Positions 16,334 to 24,889 of a DNA stretch of 64,000 nt are shown one piece after another. Source of the stretch: Brevibacillus_C sp046036945. Lineage in GTDB: Bacteria; Bacillota; Bacilli; Brevibacillales; Brevibacillaceae. The stretch covers positions 29,271-93,270 of the forward strand of contig NZ_JBJQOQ010000019.1 in assembly GCF_046036945.1 (NCBI RefSeq), written 5' to 3'. The translations under genes and the position numbers were made by a program. Under the pieces are notes generated by a model. It was not told the DNA's origin. It ran no database searches and saw only the letters and a program-made list of their open reading frames with translations. Numbering within the stretch: position 1 is the first letter of the stretch; each line of letters opens with the position of its first letter.

Positions 16334-16768
16334 ATGAAAGATGTGACGATCTATACGGATGGCGCTTGTTCCGGAAATCCCGGCCCTGGCGGCTGGGGGG
16401 CGGTGCTGTTCTACGGACAGCATAAAAAAGAGATGTCGGGTTCAGCGGAGAACACGACCAACAACCGGATGGAGCTGCAGGCAGCGATCGAGGCGTTGTC
16501 TGTTTTAAAGGAACCATGCAAGGTGACGCTGTACAGCGACAGCGCTTATCTGGTGAACTGTTTTGCCCAGGGCTGGTATAAGGGCTGGGTGAAAAACGGC
16601 TGGAAAAACAGCAAAAACCAGCCTGTCGAAAATCAGGACCTGTGGAAGGAACTGCTGCGACTGACAGAGGTTCACCAGGTCAGCTTTATAAAAGTAAAAG
16701 GCCACGCCGACAACGAATGGAACAACCGCTGTGACGAGCTGGCCACGGGGGCGATCCGGCAGACGTGA
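16334..16768 (+). CDS. rnhA: Ribonuclease HI
   Basis: Degrades the RNA strand of RNA-DNA hybrids in the cytoplasm. The 144-aa protein has the four catalytic acidic residues: Asp9 in YTDGACSGNPGPGG, Glu47 in RMELQAA, Asp69 in LYSDSAYL and Asp134 in NNRCDELA, plus His124 in KGHAD. The basic handle WYKGWVKNGWKNSKNQPVEN is present, as in Escherichia coli-type enzymes. GGGAGGAG (16319-16326) points to the ATG at 16334. Its stop overlaps the queG GTG start, so the two are translated together. Confidence 0.95.
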   Translation: MKDVTIYTDGACSGNPGPGGWGAVLFYGQHKKEMSGSAENTTNNRMELQAAIEALSVLKEPCKVTLYSDSAYLVNCFAQGWYKGWVKNGWKNSKNQPVENQDLWKELLRLTEVHQVSFIKVKGHADNEWNNRCDELATGAIRQT

Positions 16769-17925
16769 CCACATCAGCGTATTGGGAGCAAACCAAACAA
16801 GCGATTATTGCCTACGCCAAAGAAATCGGGATCGATAAAATCGGCTTTGCCAGCGCCGATCCGTTCGTTGAATTAAAGGAGCGGCTGGTGGCCCACCGGG
16901 AGAAAGGATACGAGTCCGGTTTTGAGGAGCCGGACCTGGAGAAGCGGACGGTGCCGGAGCGGAGCCTTTCCGGGGCGAAGTCCCTCATCTCCATCGCACT
17001 GGCCTACCCGTCCAAGCTGGAAAACCCGCCAAAATCCGAGCCGGGCGCTTACCGCGGCATTCTCAGCCGTTCGGCATGGGGGACGGACTACCACCATGTG
17101 CTGAGAGACAAGCTGCAGCTGCTCTCGGCGTACATCAAGCAGCTTGAGCCGGCTGCAGAGGTAGAGTCGATGGTGGATACCGGCGCCCTGTCCGATCGGG
17201 CCGTGGCGGAGCGGGCCGGGATGGGCTGGGTCGGGAAAAATTGTGCGCTGATCACGCCGGAATACGGTTCCTGGGTCTACCTCGGAGAACTGCTGACCAA
17301 TTTGCCGCTGCCGCCGGACACTCCCGTAGAGGAAGGCTGCGGCGATTGCAACATCTGTGTGGAGGCTTGTCCGACAGGGGCGCTGGTACAGGGCGGACAG
17401 CTTGACGCTCAGAAGTGTGTTTCCTATCTCACCCAGGTAAAGGACTTTATACCTGAGCAGTACCGCGCAAAGATCGGCAATCGTTTGTACGGCTGCGATA
17501 CTTGCCAGATGGTTTGTCCGAAGAACCGGGGCAAGCACTTCAGCCAGCATCCCGAGTTCTCCCCGGATCCCGAAGTGGCAAAGCCGCTGCTGCTGCCGCT
17601 CTTGACGATGGGCAACAAGGAATTTAAAGAGAAATTTGGCACCTCTTCTGCATCGTGGCGGGGAAAGAAGCCCATTCAGCGAAACGCGATTCTCGCACTG
17701 GCCCACTTCAAGGACCGCAGTGCAGTGCCGGAGTTGATCCGCCTGATGGAAAACGATCCGCGCCCCGTCATTCGCGGGACTGCGGCCTGGGCATTAGGAA
17801 AAATTGGCGGCGAAGAAGCGAAAGCAGCACTGATCGAAGCCGAGGGACGAGAGCAATCGGCAGAAGTGCTGGAAGAAATCCGCAAGGGATTGTCTTTTTT
17901 CGAAGAAACGACTCTCCCCCGTTAA
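16765..17925 (+). CDS. queG: Epoxyqueuosine reductase with HEAT-like C-terminal repeat
   Basis: Catalyses the last step of queuosine synthesis on tRNA, reducing epoxyqueuosine with cobalamin and two 4Fe-4S clusters. The 386-aa protein has the N-terminal IGFASADPF and SALSLI-like region, GRNC-type lysine region WVGKNCALITPEYGSW, and two ferredoxin motifs, CGDCNICVEACPTGAL and CDTCQMVCPKN. After residue ~300 a HEAT/PBS-lyase-like repeat appears (RNAILALAHFKDRSAVPEL, RGTAAWALGKIGG), as in Bacillus QueG proteins. The GTG start overlaps the rnhA stop. Confidence 0.95.
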   Translation: MTTSAYWEQTKQAIIAYAKEIGIDKIGFASADPFVELKERLVAHREKGYESGFEEPDLEKRTVPERSLSGAKSLISIALAYPSKLENPPKSEPGAYRGILSRSAWGTDYHHVLRDKLQLLSAYIKQLEPAAEVESMVDTGALSDRAVAERAGMGWVGKNCALITPEYGSWVYLGELLTNLPLPPDTPVEEGCGDCNICVEACPTGALVQGGQLDAQKCVSYLTQVKDFIPEQYRAKIGNRLYGCDTCQMVCPKNRGKHFSQHPEFSPDPEVAKPLLLPLLTMGNKEFKEKFGTSSASWRGKKPIQRNAILALAHFKDRSAVPELIRLMENDPRPVIRGTAAWALGKIGGEEAKAALIEAEGREQSAEVLEEIRKGLSFFEETTLPR

Positions 17926-18034
17926 CCGTCCAAGAGAGTAGCTGGCCTAAAAAAATTAGTCCGCAAGAACAAGGACGAACAAAGGCGCTCCGACATGATA
18001 TAACAGGGGTAAAATTCGGAAGGGAACGAGCAAA

Positions 18035-18106
18035 GTGGATGACCTTTCAGAAGAAACCATGTGGAATGCGGTGAAAAATTGTCCTATGGCTGTTTGGCAT
18101 ATGTAA
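18035..18106 (+). pseudogene. Possible N-terminal remnant of an AdaA-like protein
   Basis: A short frame from GTG 18035 reads VDDLSEETMWNAVKNC, which resembles the opening of Ada/AdaA metal-binding domains up to the first zinc Cys. It then stops after 23 codons. In a shifted frame, YGCLAYV could be the following Y-x-G-x-F/L-x-Y-V segment. The remaining cysteines and the AraC-type HTH are absent. It lies 70 bp before an O6-methylguanine methyltransferase gene, the position adaA holds relative to adaB in Bacillus subtilis. This is inference from a short match. Confidence 0.4.
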
Positions 18107-18175
18107 GGCATCGTCATAAAACCAAAGCTGTAATAAGCGAATAGCATCCATTCATTATTCAGGAGGTCGGGACAC

Positions 18176-18712
18176 ATGAACACAGTAACCTATACCACGA
18201 TGGATTCGCCGATCGGTACCCTGTTGCTGGCGTCAACGGATCAGGGGTTGTGTTTTGTCGAGTTTGCCGGCGGGGATACAGCGCTCATCGCGCTGCAAAG
18301 ATGGTGCAGAAGGTGGCAGCTTGCAGGCGAACCTGTTCGGGACGAAGCGGGCAGCCTCGCTGCGAAGACCCAGTTGGATGAGTACTTTGCCGGGAAGCGA
18401 CGTTCATTTGACCTGCCCCTGGACTTGTACGGCACACCGTTTCAAAAGGCTGTTTGGCAGGAGTTGACGCGGATCCCATACGGCCAGACGCGTTCTTACA
18501 AGGAGATTGCCATGGCGCTGGGCGCCGTCAAGGCGGTCAGGGCGATTGGCGGGGCCAATAACCGCAACCCGATTCCGATCGTGGTTCCATGCCATCGAGT
18601 GATCGGGTCCAATGGCGCACTGGTCGGATACGGCGGCGGTCTTTCCATCAAGGAACGCCTGCTGACACTGGAAGGCTGGCTAAAACCTGAACAGATCGTT
18701 ACTACACAGTAA
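18176..18712 (+). CDS. ogt: Methylated-DNA--protein-cysteine methyltransferase
   Basis: Suicide repair enzyme that takes methyl groups from O6-methylguanine onto its own cysteine. The 178-aa protein has the active-site PCHRVIGSNG (acceptor about Cys139), the DNA-binding helix AVRAIGGANNRNP, and YGQTRSYKEIA ahead of it. CAGGAGGTCGG precedes the ATG at 18176. The possible AdaA remnant upstream suggests an ancestral adaA-adaB arrangement, in which case this gene would be adaB that has lost its activator. A second acceptor domain is absent. Confidence 0.93.
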   Translation: MNTVTYTTMDSPIGTLLLASTDQGLCFVEFAGGDTALIALQRWCRRWQLAGEPVRDEAGSLAAKTQLDEYFAGKRRSFDLPLDLYGTPFQKAVWQELTRIPYGQTRSYKEIAMALGAVKAVRAIGGANNRNPIPIVVPCHRVIGSNGALVGYGGGLSIKERLLTLEGWLKPEQIVTTQ

Positions 18713-18787
18713 AAACGCAGCATACACTTGCAACAGAAGGATGTGTACGGTTCTGCCTTCACAGTACTGCGAGTGGTGGTGTTATGC

Positions 18788-19813
18788 GTGGATACATCGT
18801 GGAAGGAACAGATCAAAGCGTATCTGGCGGCGGTTAATCAGGCATATGTAAACGGGAAGGATGAGTTGGTGGCTCCCTTTTTCCCAGCAGGCGCCGCATG
18901 TCAAAGCGAGCGGGAGCGTCTGCAGCGGGCAAAGGAACAAAATCGGGCGCGCGGGGTCCACGCATTGGCGGCCAAAACGCATGCCGTGCCGCTTCAAATC
19001 ATGCAAATTGGCGGAAACCGAGTAGAGGCACTGCTCAGGGTTCACCACCAGCTTCATTACATGCAGCAAGACAGGGTCTTTTTACAGGAGCTGTCGCATG
19101 TTCAGCTGGTGAAGCTGATGCGGGACGGAGAACATTGGGCTTTTCTCGATACGTGGGGCGAGTATTTTCCCGAAGAACAAGCCGAAGACCATTATGAAGA
19201 TGAACCAGAAGGCGGTCAGGAAGACATGGGAACGGGAGCGCATGAAGGGGAAGCAGAGGGTGCAGAACCGGACAGCGACGCCGCTTCCGGACCGGTTGAG
19301 GTGGCTTATGCGGCAGAGGGGTACGATCGCGAGCAGGCGGTTGCTTATGCCGAGACCTACTGGGATTCATATAATCCGGCCTTTAAGGTGTTTGTCGATG
19401 ACGATTGCACTAACTTTATCTCACAATGCCTGTATGCGGGCGGGATTCCGATGGTGTACGGAGGCCGCAGCCAGGGCTGGTGGTATCGCGGCGGGTCCAG
19501 TCCGGACTGGAGCTACAGTTGGACGGTTGCCCACAGCCTTTACTGGCAGTTAAAATCCGGCAAAGCTCCCTTTTACGCGAAGGTATTGTCCGACCCTGCA
19601 GAGCTGGAGTTGGGAGACGTGATCAGCTACGACTTTGAAGGGGATGGGCGCTGGGATCACAGCGCAATCGTTACGGGAAAAGACAGTCTGGGTCAGCCGC
19701 TGGTCAACGCACACACGAACAGCAGCCGCATGCGGTACTGGGAATACCGCGATTCTCCGGACTACACCAGCAATATTCGCTACAGCTTTTTTCACATATA
19801 CGGGCAGGCTTGA
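18788..19813 (+). CDS. Amidase-domain (amidase_6) protein
   Basis: Protein of 341 aa. The N-terminal ~165 residues form a helical/beta region of unknown role, followed by a Glu/Asp/Gly-rich linker. From about residue 183 there is a putative cysteine amidase domain: YNPAFKVFVDDDCTNFISQC (catalytic Cys), GWWYRGG, WDHSAIVTG (catalytic His) and NAHTNSSRMRYW. No signal peptide is evident with the GTG start at 18788. In-frame upstream starts (TTG 18728) would not add one, so it may act inside the cell or in the developing spore. The start is uncertain because the ribosome site is weak. A terminator follows. Confidence 0.75.
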   Translation: MDTSWKEQIKAYLAAVNQAYVNGKDELVAPFFPAGAACQSERERLQRAKEQNRARGVHALAAKTHAVPLQIMQIGGNRVEALLRVHHQLHYMQQDRVFLQELSHVQLVKLMRDGEHWAFLDTWGEYFPEEQAEDHYEDEPEGGQEDMGTGAHEGEAEGAEPDSDAASGPVEVAYAAEGYDREQAVAYAETYWDSYNPAFKVFVDDDCTNFISQCLYAGGIPMVYGGRSQGWWYRGGSSPDWSYSWTVAHSLYWQLKSGKAPFYAKVLSDPAELELGDVISYDFEGDGRWDHSAIVTGKDSLGQPLVNAHTNSSRMRYWEYRDSPDYTSNIRYSFFHIYGQA

Positions 19814-19845
19814 GAAGTCTGCCGTCCTGATAACTGGTGCCTGTC

Positions 19846-19883
19846 AAAAAGCCTCCGTTCAGCGGGTAACGGAAGCTTTTTTT
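19846..19883 (+). terminator. Intrinsic terminator after the amidase gene
   Basis: AAAGCCTCCGTT pairs with AACGGAAGCTTT (one mismatch) around a short loop and runs into seven T residues. Confidence 0.8.
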
Positions 19884-19910
19884 ATGGAGACAAACCCGCC
19901 GGAAGGAAGG

Positions 19911-19940
19911 TTCGCAATCCGGTCTGACAGTTTGTATAAT
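19911..19940 (+). promoter_or_regulatory. Probable sigma-A promoter for trmL
   Basis: A perfect TATAAT (19935-19940) has TTCGCA (19911-19916) 18 bp upstream. The -35 match is only moderate. It stands 33 bp before the trmL start. Confidence 0.45.
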
Positions 19941-19973
19941 AGAGGGTGAGTATGGACGAGGTGAAAAACAAAC

Positions 19974-20444
19974 ATGGCTTTGCATATTGTACTGCACGAA
20001 CCGTTAATTCCTGCGAATACGGGCAATATTGCCAGGACCTGTGCTGCCACCGGCACTCATCTGCATCTGATCCACCCGCTCGGTTTTTCTACCGATGATC
20101 GATATCTGAAACGGGCCGGTCTCGACTACTGGCATGCGGTTACGATTCATTATCATGACAGTTTTGCCCATTTTGAACAAGAGCACGGCGGGCATGCCGA
20201 CAGATTCTTTTTCGTCGAAACCTTTGGCGACAAGCATTATTCCGATATCTCTTTTCGCGACGGCGACTACATCATCCTGGGGAAGGAGACGGCGGGACTG
20301 CCGGAAGAGATCATCCAGCGGTACCCGGGGCAAACCGTCCGCATTCCCATGGGAGGAGCGACTCGCTCGATCAATTTGTCCAACTGCGCCGCCATCGTCG
20401 TCTATGAGGCACTTAGACAAATCGGGTTTCCCGGCCTTGACTGA
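19974..20444 (+). CDS. trmL: tRNA (cytidine(34)-2'-O)-methyltransferase
   Basis: SPOUT-class methyltransferase that 2'-O-methylates the wobble base of leucine tRNAs using S-adenosylmethionine. The 156-aa protein has the typical opening HIVLHEPLIPANTGNIARTC and the C-terminal trefoil-knot motifs ILGKETAGLPEEI and VRIPMGGATRSINLSN. Length equals that of the family. The ribosome site is a weak GAGGTGA 12 bp before the ATG. A HAD hydrolase gene follows 42 bp downstream and probably shares the transcript. Confidence 0.95.
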   Translation: MALHIVLHEPLIPANTGNIARTCAATGTHLHLIHPLGFSTDDRYLKRAGLDYWHAVTIHYHDSFAHFEQEHGGHADRFFFVETFGDKHYSDISFRDGDYIILGKETAGLPEEIIQRYPGQTVRIPMGGATRSINLSNCAAIVVYEALRQIGFPGLD

Positions 20445-20486
20445 TCTGCAGGGGAGCATACCACAACAAAAGGAGCAATCTGCACA

Positions 20487-21212
20487 ATGAAAAAAGCGAC
20501 TACGATCTTGTTTGATCTGGACGGTACTCTGCTGGAGATGTGGACGGAGCCGTTTGTCAAAGGCTATCTGAAGGAACTGGGCGCCTATGTGGGGGACCGC
20601 TTTGACACTGAGACATTGCTGCGGCTGATCTGGGATGCGACTCATGCCGTGATCGCCAATGAGAATCCCGATGTGACCAATGAAGAGGTTTTCATGGAAC
20701 GTTTTGTCAGCAAAAGCGGAGTGAAAAAAGAGGAAATGTGGCCTGTCTTTGACGCGTTCTATCGAGAGGTATTTCCCACCCTTTCCCATCTGGCCTTCCC
20801 ATCGCCCCTGGCCAAGAAAATCGTTGAGGCGGCCAAGGAGCAAGGCTTTCGCGTCGTCGTAGCCACCAACCCGATCTTTCCGCGCGAGGCGATTCACAGC
20901 CGATTGGCCTGGATCGACTTGTCTCCCGGCGATTTTGAGCTGGTAACGGTGTACGAAGAGTCCCACTTTACCAAGCCGAACCTTAACTATTTCCGAGAAA
21001 TTTGTCAAAAAATGGGTGTATCGCCAGACGAATGCGTCATGGTCGGCAATCACATGCAGGAGGATATGGTTGCAGGCCAACTGGGAATGAAGACGTTTCT
21101 CGTCAATAATTATCAGGAAGACCGCGGGGAGCCTGTGTACCCTGTTGACCAGCAAGGCTCACTGGAAGAACTGTATCAGGCGATATCCCGGCGAACGGGT
21201 GTATTTGCGTAA
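20487..21212 (+). CDS. HAD-family hydrolase
   Basis: Haloacid-dehalogenase-type phosphatase of 241 aa. The nucleophile motif DLDGTLLEM is at residues ~9-17, motif II is VVVATNP, motif III includes a Lys in HFTKPN, and motif IV is MVGNHMQEDM. A helical cap of ~70 residues lies between motifs I and II. The substrate is unknown. AAAGGAGC lies 10 bp before the start. It is last in the trmL transcript and ends at a strong terminator. Confidence 0.88.
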   Translation: MKKATTILFDLDGTLLEMWTEPFVKGYLKELGAYVGDRFDTETLLRLIWDATHAVIANENPDVTNEEVFMERFVSKSGVKKEEMWPVFDAFYREVFPTLSHLAFPSPLAKKIVEAAKEQGFRVVVATNPIFPREAIHSRLAWIDLSPGDFELVTVYEESHFTKPNLNYFREICQKMGVSPDECVMVGNHMQEDMVAGQLGMKTFLVNNYQEDRGEPVYPVDQQGSLEELYQAISRRTGVFA

Positions 21213-21213
21213 A

Positions 21214-21262
21214 AAAAAGCTTCCTCTAAAGAGATGCGGTCTCTCTAGAGGAAGCTTTTTTG
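21214..21262. terminator. Bidirectional intrinsic terminator
   Basis: AAGCTTCCTCTA.. and ..TAGAGGAAGCTT arms form a long stem with A residues on one side and T residues on the other. It can end both the HAD gene and the tiny gene on the opposite strand. Confidence 0.88.
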
Positions 21263-21275
21263 GTTTGGACTTTTG

Positions 21276-21368
21276 TTACAGATTGAACGTCTTGTCCTCA
21301 TTGTAACCAGCCGTAAGAATGGCGATGAGGAACAGAGCGAACACAAAGGCAACGATAAAGGTACCCAT
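21276..21368 (-). CDS. 30-residue single-pass membrane peptide
   Basis: On the minus strand an ATG at 21368, with AAAGGAG 7 bp upstream, opens a 30-codon frame. It reads MGTFIVAFVFALFLIAILTA followed by the polar tail GYNEDKTFNL and a TAA. One hydrophobic helix with a short charged C-terminus and a textbook ribosome site make a real small protein likely. It resembles in size and layout the tiny transmembrane proteins of spore formers (YjcZ-like), but I cannot assign a family. It is divergent from prkA and convergent with the HAD gene across a shared terminator. Function unknown. Confidence 0.65.
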   Translation of the reverse strand: MGTFIVAFVFALFLIAILTAGYNEDKTFNL

Positions 21369-21545
21369 ACCGATACTCCTTTCAATCCCTTCTTCCCTCA
21401 CATTATACCGTAGCTTTTCCCGAATGCAAACCGCCTACTCGCGGGGACTATGACACTTTTGTTGCCAGTGCTCTTTTTGCGTTGATGAGTTACATCTTCT
21501 GTGGAATTGCATAAATATAGGGAAAGGCTCACTCATCCAGTTTTA

Positions 21546-21575
21546 AGAATGCAGGGTTCAGGCGGGACATATACA
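21546..21575 (+). promoter_or_regulatory. Possible sigma-E-type promoter for prkA-yhbH
   Basis: CATATACA (21568-21575) resembles the sigma-E -10 element, and the sequence CATATACATnAAG also occurs before spoVR at 37156. The -35 region is poor. The match fits mother-cell expression known for these genes in Bacillus. Confidence 0.4.
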
Positions 21576-21627
21576 TGAAGTACATCAAAGGAAGAGAGAT
21601 GGGCGGATCTAGGGAGGAGTGAATAAC

Positions 21628-23526
21628 ATGGATATCTTAAGACGCATCGCCGAACACCGGGCCCGTGAAGAAAGGTTGACGTGGAGAGGGACGTTCGCCG
21701 AATACCTAGAATTGGTTCGCAAAAATCCGTTGATTGCACAAACAGCTCATTCCCGTGTTTATAATATGATAAAAAGTGCCGGCGTAGAAGAAAATGAGGA
21801 TGGAACGCGTTCTTACAAGTTTTTTGGCCGGGAAATCTTCGGCTTGGACCGTGCCATCGAACGGTTGGTTGAGGAGTATTTTCATTCTGCGGCCAGGAGG
21901 CTGGACGTTCGAAAACGGATCTTGCTCTTAATGGGACCGGTCAGCGGCGGGAAGTCGACGATTGTGACAATGCTGAAACGAGGCTTGGAGGATTTTAGCC
22001 GTACCGATGAAGGAGCAGTCTACGCTCTGGACGGATGTCCGATGCAAGAAGAACCGCTCCATCTCATTCCCCGCGAATTGCGCCCTGAGATTGAGGCTGA
22101 ACTGGGTATCAAAATTGAGGGTGAGCTGACCCCGTATAACCGCATGAGACTGGAGACAGAATTTAACGGACGGATTGAAGATTTTCCGGTGCGCCGCGTC
22201 CTGTTTTCGGAGGCCGAACGCGTCGGGATTGGCACATTTAGTCCGTCAGATCCGAAATCGCAGGATATTGCCGACCTGACAGGAAGCATTGATTTTTCGA
22301 CGATTACGAAGTACGGTTCTGAATCTGACCCGCGGGCCTATCGTTTTGATGGCGAGTTAAACAAGGCAAACCGTGGGTTAATGGAATTTCAAGAGATGTT
22401 AAAATGCGATGAGAAGTTCTTGTGGCATCTGTTGTCGCTTACGCAGGAAGGGAATTTTAAAGCGGGGCGATTCGCGCTTATCTCGGCGGATGAACTCATT
22501 ATTGCTCATACGAACGAAGCGGAGTATAAATCGTTTATTGCCAATAAGAAAAATGAGGCTCTACAGTCGCGGATTATCGTCATGCCGGTGCCGTACAATC
22601 TGCGGGTCTCCGATGAGGAGAAAATTTATCACAAGCTGATAAAACAGTCAGACTTGAGCCATGTGCATATCGCTCCCCACGCGCTTCGGGCCGCCGCTAT
22701 CTTCTCCATCCTGACGCGTTTGAAGGAGACGAAGAAGCAAGGGGTCGATCTGCTGAAGAAGATGCGCTTGTACGACGGGGAGACGCTAGAGGGCTTCAAG
22801 GGTTCCGACCTGGAAGAGCTGCGCAACGAGCACGTCGACGAGGGCATGTCGGGAATCGACCCGCGTTACGTCATCAACCGGATTTCCAGCGCTTTGATAC
22901 GCCGCGATACCGAGTGCATCAACGCGCTTGACATCCTTCGGGCATTGAAGGAAGGGCTTGACCAGCATCCGTCCATCACGAAGGAACAGCGGGAGCGGTA
23001 CCTCAACTTCATCTCGGCGGCACGCAAAGAGTTTGACGAGCTGGCGAAGAAAGAAGTGCAAAAAGCGTTTGTCTACAGCTATGAGGAATCCGCCAAGACG
23101 ATGATGGACAATTACCTGGATAACGTCGAAGCGTTTTGCAATATGAACAAAATGCGCGATCCGGTAACCGGGGAGGAAATGGATCCCGATGAGCGTCTGA
23201 TGCGTTCCATCGAGGAACAAATCGGCATTTCGGAAAACGCCAAGCGGGCGTTTCGCGAGGAAATTCTCATTCGGATTTCCGCCTATGCCCGGAAAGGCAA
23301 GCGTTTTGACTACAGTACCCACGATCGCTTGCGCGAGGCGATCGAGAAAAAATTGTTTGCCGATCTGAAGGATGTCGTAAAAATCACGACCTCAACCAAG
23401 ACACCTGACGAAAACCAGTTAAAGAAAATCAACGAGGTTACCAAGCGGTTGATCGAGGAACACAGCTACTGCCCCACCTGTGCAAATGAGCTTCTCCGCT
23501 ACGTAGGAAGTTTGTTAAACAGATAA
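21628..23526 (+). CDS. prkA: Serine protein kinase / AAA+ protein PrkA
   Basis: Large AAA+ protein of 632 aa linked to sporulation and stationary-phase control; reported as a protein kinase and, more recently, as an ATP-dependent protease. The Walker A motif GPVSGGKSTIV is near residue 100. The PrkA family segments RVYNMIKSAG, GTFSPSDPKSQDI, LNKANRGLMEFQEMLK and YCPTCANELLRYVG (C-terminus) are all visible. Length matches Bacillus PrkA (~631). GGGAGGAG (21612-21619) selects the ATG at 21628. It is followed 19 bp later by yhbH, and spoVR lies 13 kb away; the three commonly act together. Confidence 0.96.
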   Translation: MDILRRIAEHRAREERLTWRGTFAEYLELVRKNPLIAQTAHSRVYNMIKSAGVEENEDGTRSYKFFGREIFGLDRAIERLVEEYFHSAARRLDVRKRILLLMGPVSGGKSTIVTMLKRGLEDFSRTDEGAVYALDGCPMQEEPLHLIPRELRPEIEAELGIKIEGELTPYNRMRLETEFNGRIEDFPVRRVLFSEAERVGIGTFSPSDPKSQDIADLTGSIDFSTITKYGSESDPRAYRFDGELNKANRGLMEFQEMLKCDEKFLWHLLSLTQEGNFKAGRFALISADELIIAHTNEAEYKSFIANKKNEALQSRIIVMPVPYNLRVSDEEKIYHKLIKQSDLSHVHIAPHALRAAAIFSILTRLKETKKQGVDLLKKMRLYDGETLEGFKGSDLEELRNEHVDEGMSGIDPRYVINRISSALIRRDTECINALDILRALKEGLDQHPSITKEQRERYLNFISAARKEFDELAKKEVQKAFVYSYEESAKTMMDNYLDNVEAFCNMNKMRDPVTGEEMDPDERLMRSIEEQIGISENAKRAFREEILIRISAYARKGKRFDYSTHDRLREAIEKKLFADLKDVVKITTSTKTPDENQLKKINEVTKRLIEEHSYCPTCANELLRYVGSLLNR

Positions 23527-23545
23527 AGGAGGGGGCTTGAGACGC

Positions 23546-24703
23546 ATGGGCGATGGTACTTTCATCGTTTCAGAGGAAGATTGGTCGCTTCACCGCAAAG
23601 GTCATCAAGATCAAACCCGCCACCAGGAAAAGGTAAAAGAAGCGATCAAGAAAAATTTGCCGGATCTCGTCAGCGAAGAGAGCATTATCATGTCAAATGG
23701 GCGGGAAGTAGTGAAAATCCCGATTCGCTCATTGGATGAATACCGGTTTCGCTATAATTTTCAAAAAGGGCAGCACGGCGGGCAGGGCAAGGGCAACACG
23801 AAGGTAGGGGACGTCATCGCGAAGGATGGCGACCCCGCCCAGGCCCCCGGCAAAGGCTCCGGTGCCGGAGATCAGCCAGGCGCGGATTACTACGAGGCGG
23901 AGATCACCGTCGAAGAGCTGGAAGAGATCCTTTTCTCCGAACTGGAGCTGCCCAATCTGCAGCAAAAGGACAATGACCAAATCATCGTCGAAGAAACGCG
24001 GTTTAACGATGTGCGAAAAAAAGGCCTGATGAGCAATATCGATAAAAAGCGCACATTGATAGCCGCGATTCGGCGCAACGGCCTGGCTGGCTATGACGAC
24101 CTGCAGCTTGGCATCTCCGATGAAGACTTGCGGTTTAAAACCTGGGAAGAAATCGTCAAACCGCACTCCAATGCGGTGATTATCGCGATGATGGACACGT
24201 CAGGTTCGATGGGAATTTTCGAGAAGTACATTGCCCGCAGCTTCTTCTTCTGGATGCTCCGCTTTTTGCGCACGAAGTACGAAAAAGTGGAAATTGTCTT
24301 TATCGCCCATCACACGGAAGCCAAGGAAGTAACGGAAGATGCCTTTTTCTCCAAAGGGGAGAGCGGGGGGACGATCTGTTCTTCCGCTTATCGGAAGGCG
24401 CTGGAGATTATCGATGCGCGCTACCCCACCTCGCAGTACAACATCTACCCGTTCCACTTCTCCGACGGCGACAACCTCACCTCCGACAATGAGCGCTGCG
24501 TCAAGCTGGTCAAGGAACTGATGGATCGCTGCAATCTGTTCGGATACGGCGAAGTCAATCAGTACAATCGCCACAGCACGCTGATGTCGGCGTACCGTCA
24601 CATCAAAGAGCCGAAGTTCATGCACTGTGTGATTCGCGAGAAGGGCGAGGTGTACAAGGCGCTGCGGACGTTTTTCGGCAAGAGGGAAGAGGCATTGACG
24701 TGA
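23546..24703 (+). CDS. yhbH: Sporulation protein YhbH (DUF444, vWA-like)
   Basis: Protein of 385 aa of the DUF444 family that partners PrkA and SpoVR. The N-terminus (FIVSEEDWSLHRKGHQDQTR) and IPIRSLDEYRFRYNF match Bacillus YhbH closely. The C-terminal half is a von Willebrand A-like fold with MMDTSGSMG and YPFHFSDGDN as metal-site loops. A Gly/Lys-rich linker (residues ~75-115) separates the parts. AAGGAGGGGG lies just upstream; I chose ATG 23546 by homology, though TTG 23537 is possible. A terminator follows. Confidence 0.93.
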   Translation: MGDGTFIVSEEDWSLHRKGHQDQTRHQEKVKEAIKKNLPDLVSEESIIMSNGREVVKIPIRSLDEYRFRYNFQKGQHGGQGKGNTKVGDVIAKDGDPAQAPGKGSGAGDQPGADYYEAEITVEELEEILFSELELPNLQQKDNDQIIVEETRFNDVRKKGLMSNIDKKRTLIAAIRRNGLAGYDDLQLGISDEDLRFKTWEEIVKPHSNAVIIAMMDTSGSMGIFEKYIARSFFFWMLRFLRTKYEKVEIVFIAHHTEAKEVTEDAFFSKGESGGTICSSAYRKALEIIDARYPTSQYNIYPFHFSDGDNLTSDNERCVKLVKELMDRCNLFGYGEVNQYNRHSTLMSAYRHIKEPKFMHCVIREKGEVYKALRTFFGKREEALT

Positions 24704-24716
24704 GGGGAAAAAGGGG

Positions 24717-24754
24717 AAAGATCGTCGCCGACTGCGTTCGCGCGACGATCTTTT
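24717..24754 (+). terminator. Intrinsic terminator of prkA-yhbH
   Basis: AAAGATCGTCGC pairs with GCGACGATCTTT around a 14-nt loop and ends in TTTT. Confidence 0.85.
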
Positions 24755-24875
24755 ATTTCATTTTGGCAAGCGTCTCTTGGCGATCAGCGTCATGGATCGC
24801 AACAACCTCTCGAATCACATCTAAAAATCTTTGGGTAACGGCAGTGGTGTACCGATTTTTTACCGTGATCAAGGT
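24753..24875 (-). pseudogene. C-terminal remnant of a LysR-type regulator
   Basis: Minus-strand codons from about 24875 read PETLITVKNRYTTAVTQRFL, then DVIREVVAIHDADRQ, ending in a TAA at 24753-24755. This pattern (L-I-T-x-K-N-R-Y-x-T-x-A-x-x-x-F-L) is typical of the last ~40 residues of LysR effector domains. There is a stop just upstream in frame and no start. It fills the gap between yhbH and the hybrid kinase. Identification is by motif only. Confidence 0.5.
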
Positions 24876-24889
24876 TTCAGGCCATTATC

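Noticed and set aside
20004..21155. Minus-strand open frame of 383 codons across trmL and the HAD gene
   Set aside because: Both plus-strand genes have complete family motifs; the antisense frame has none.
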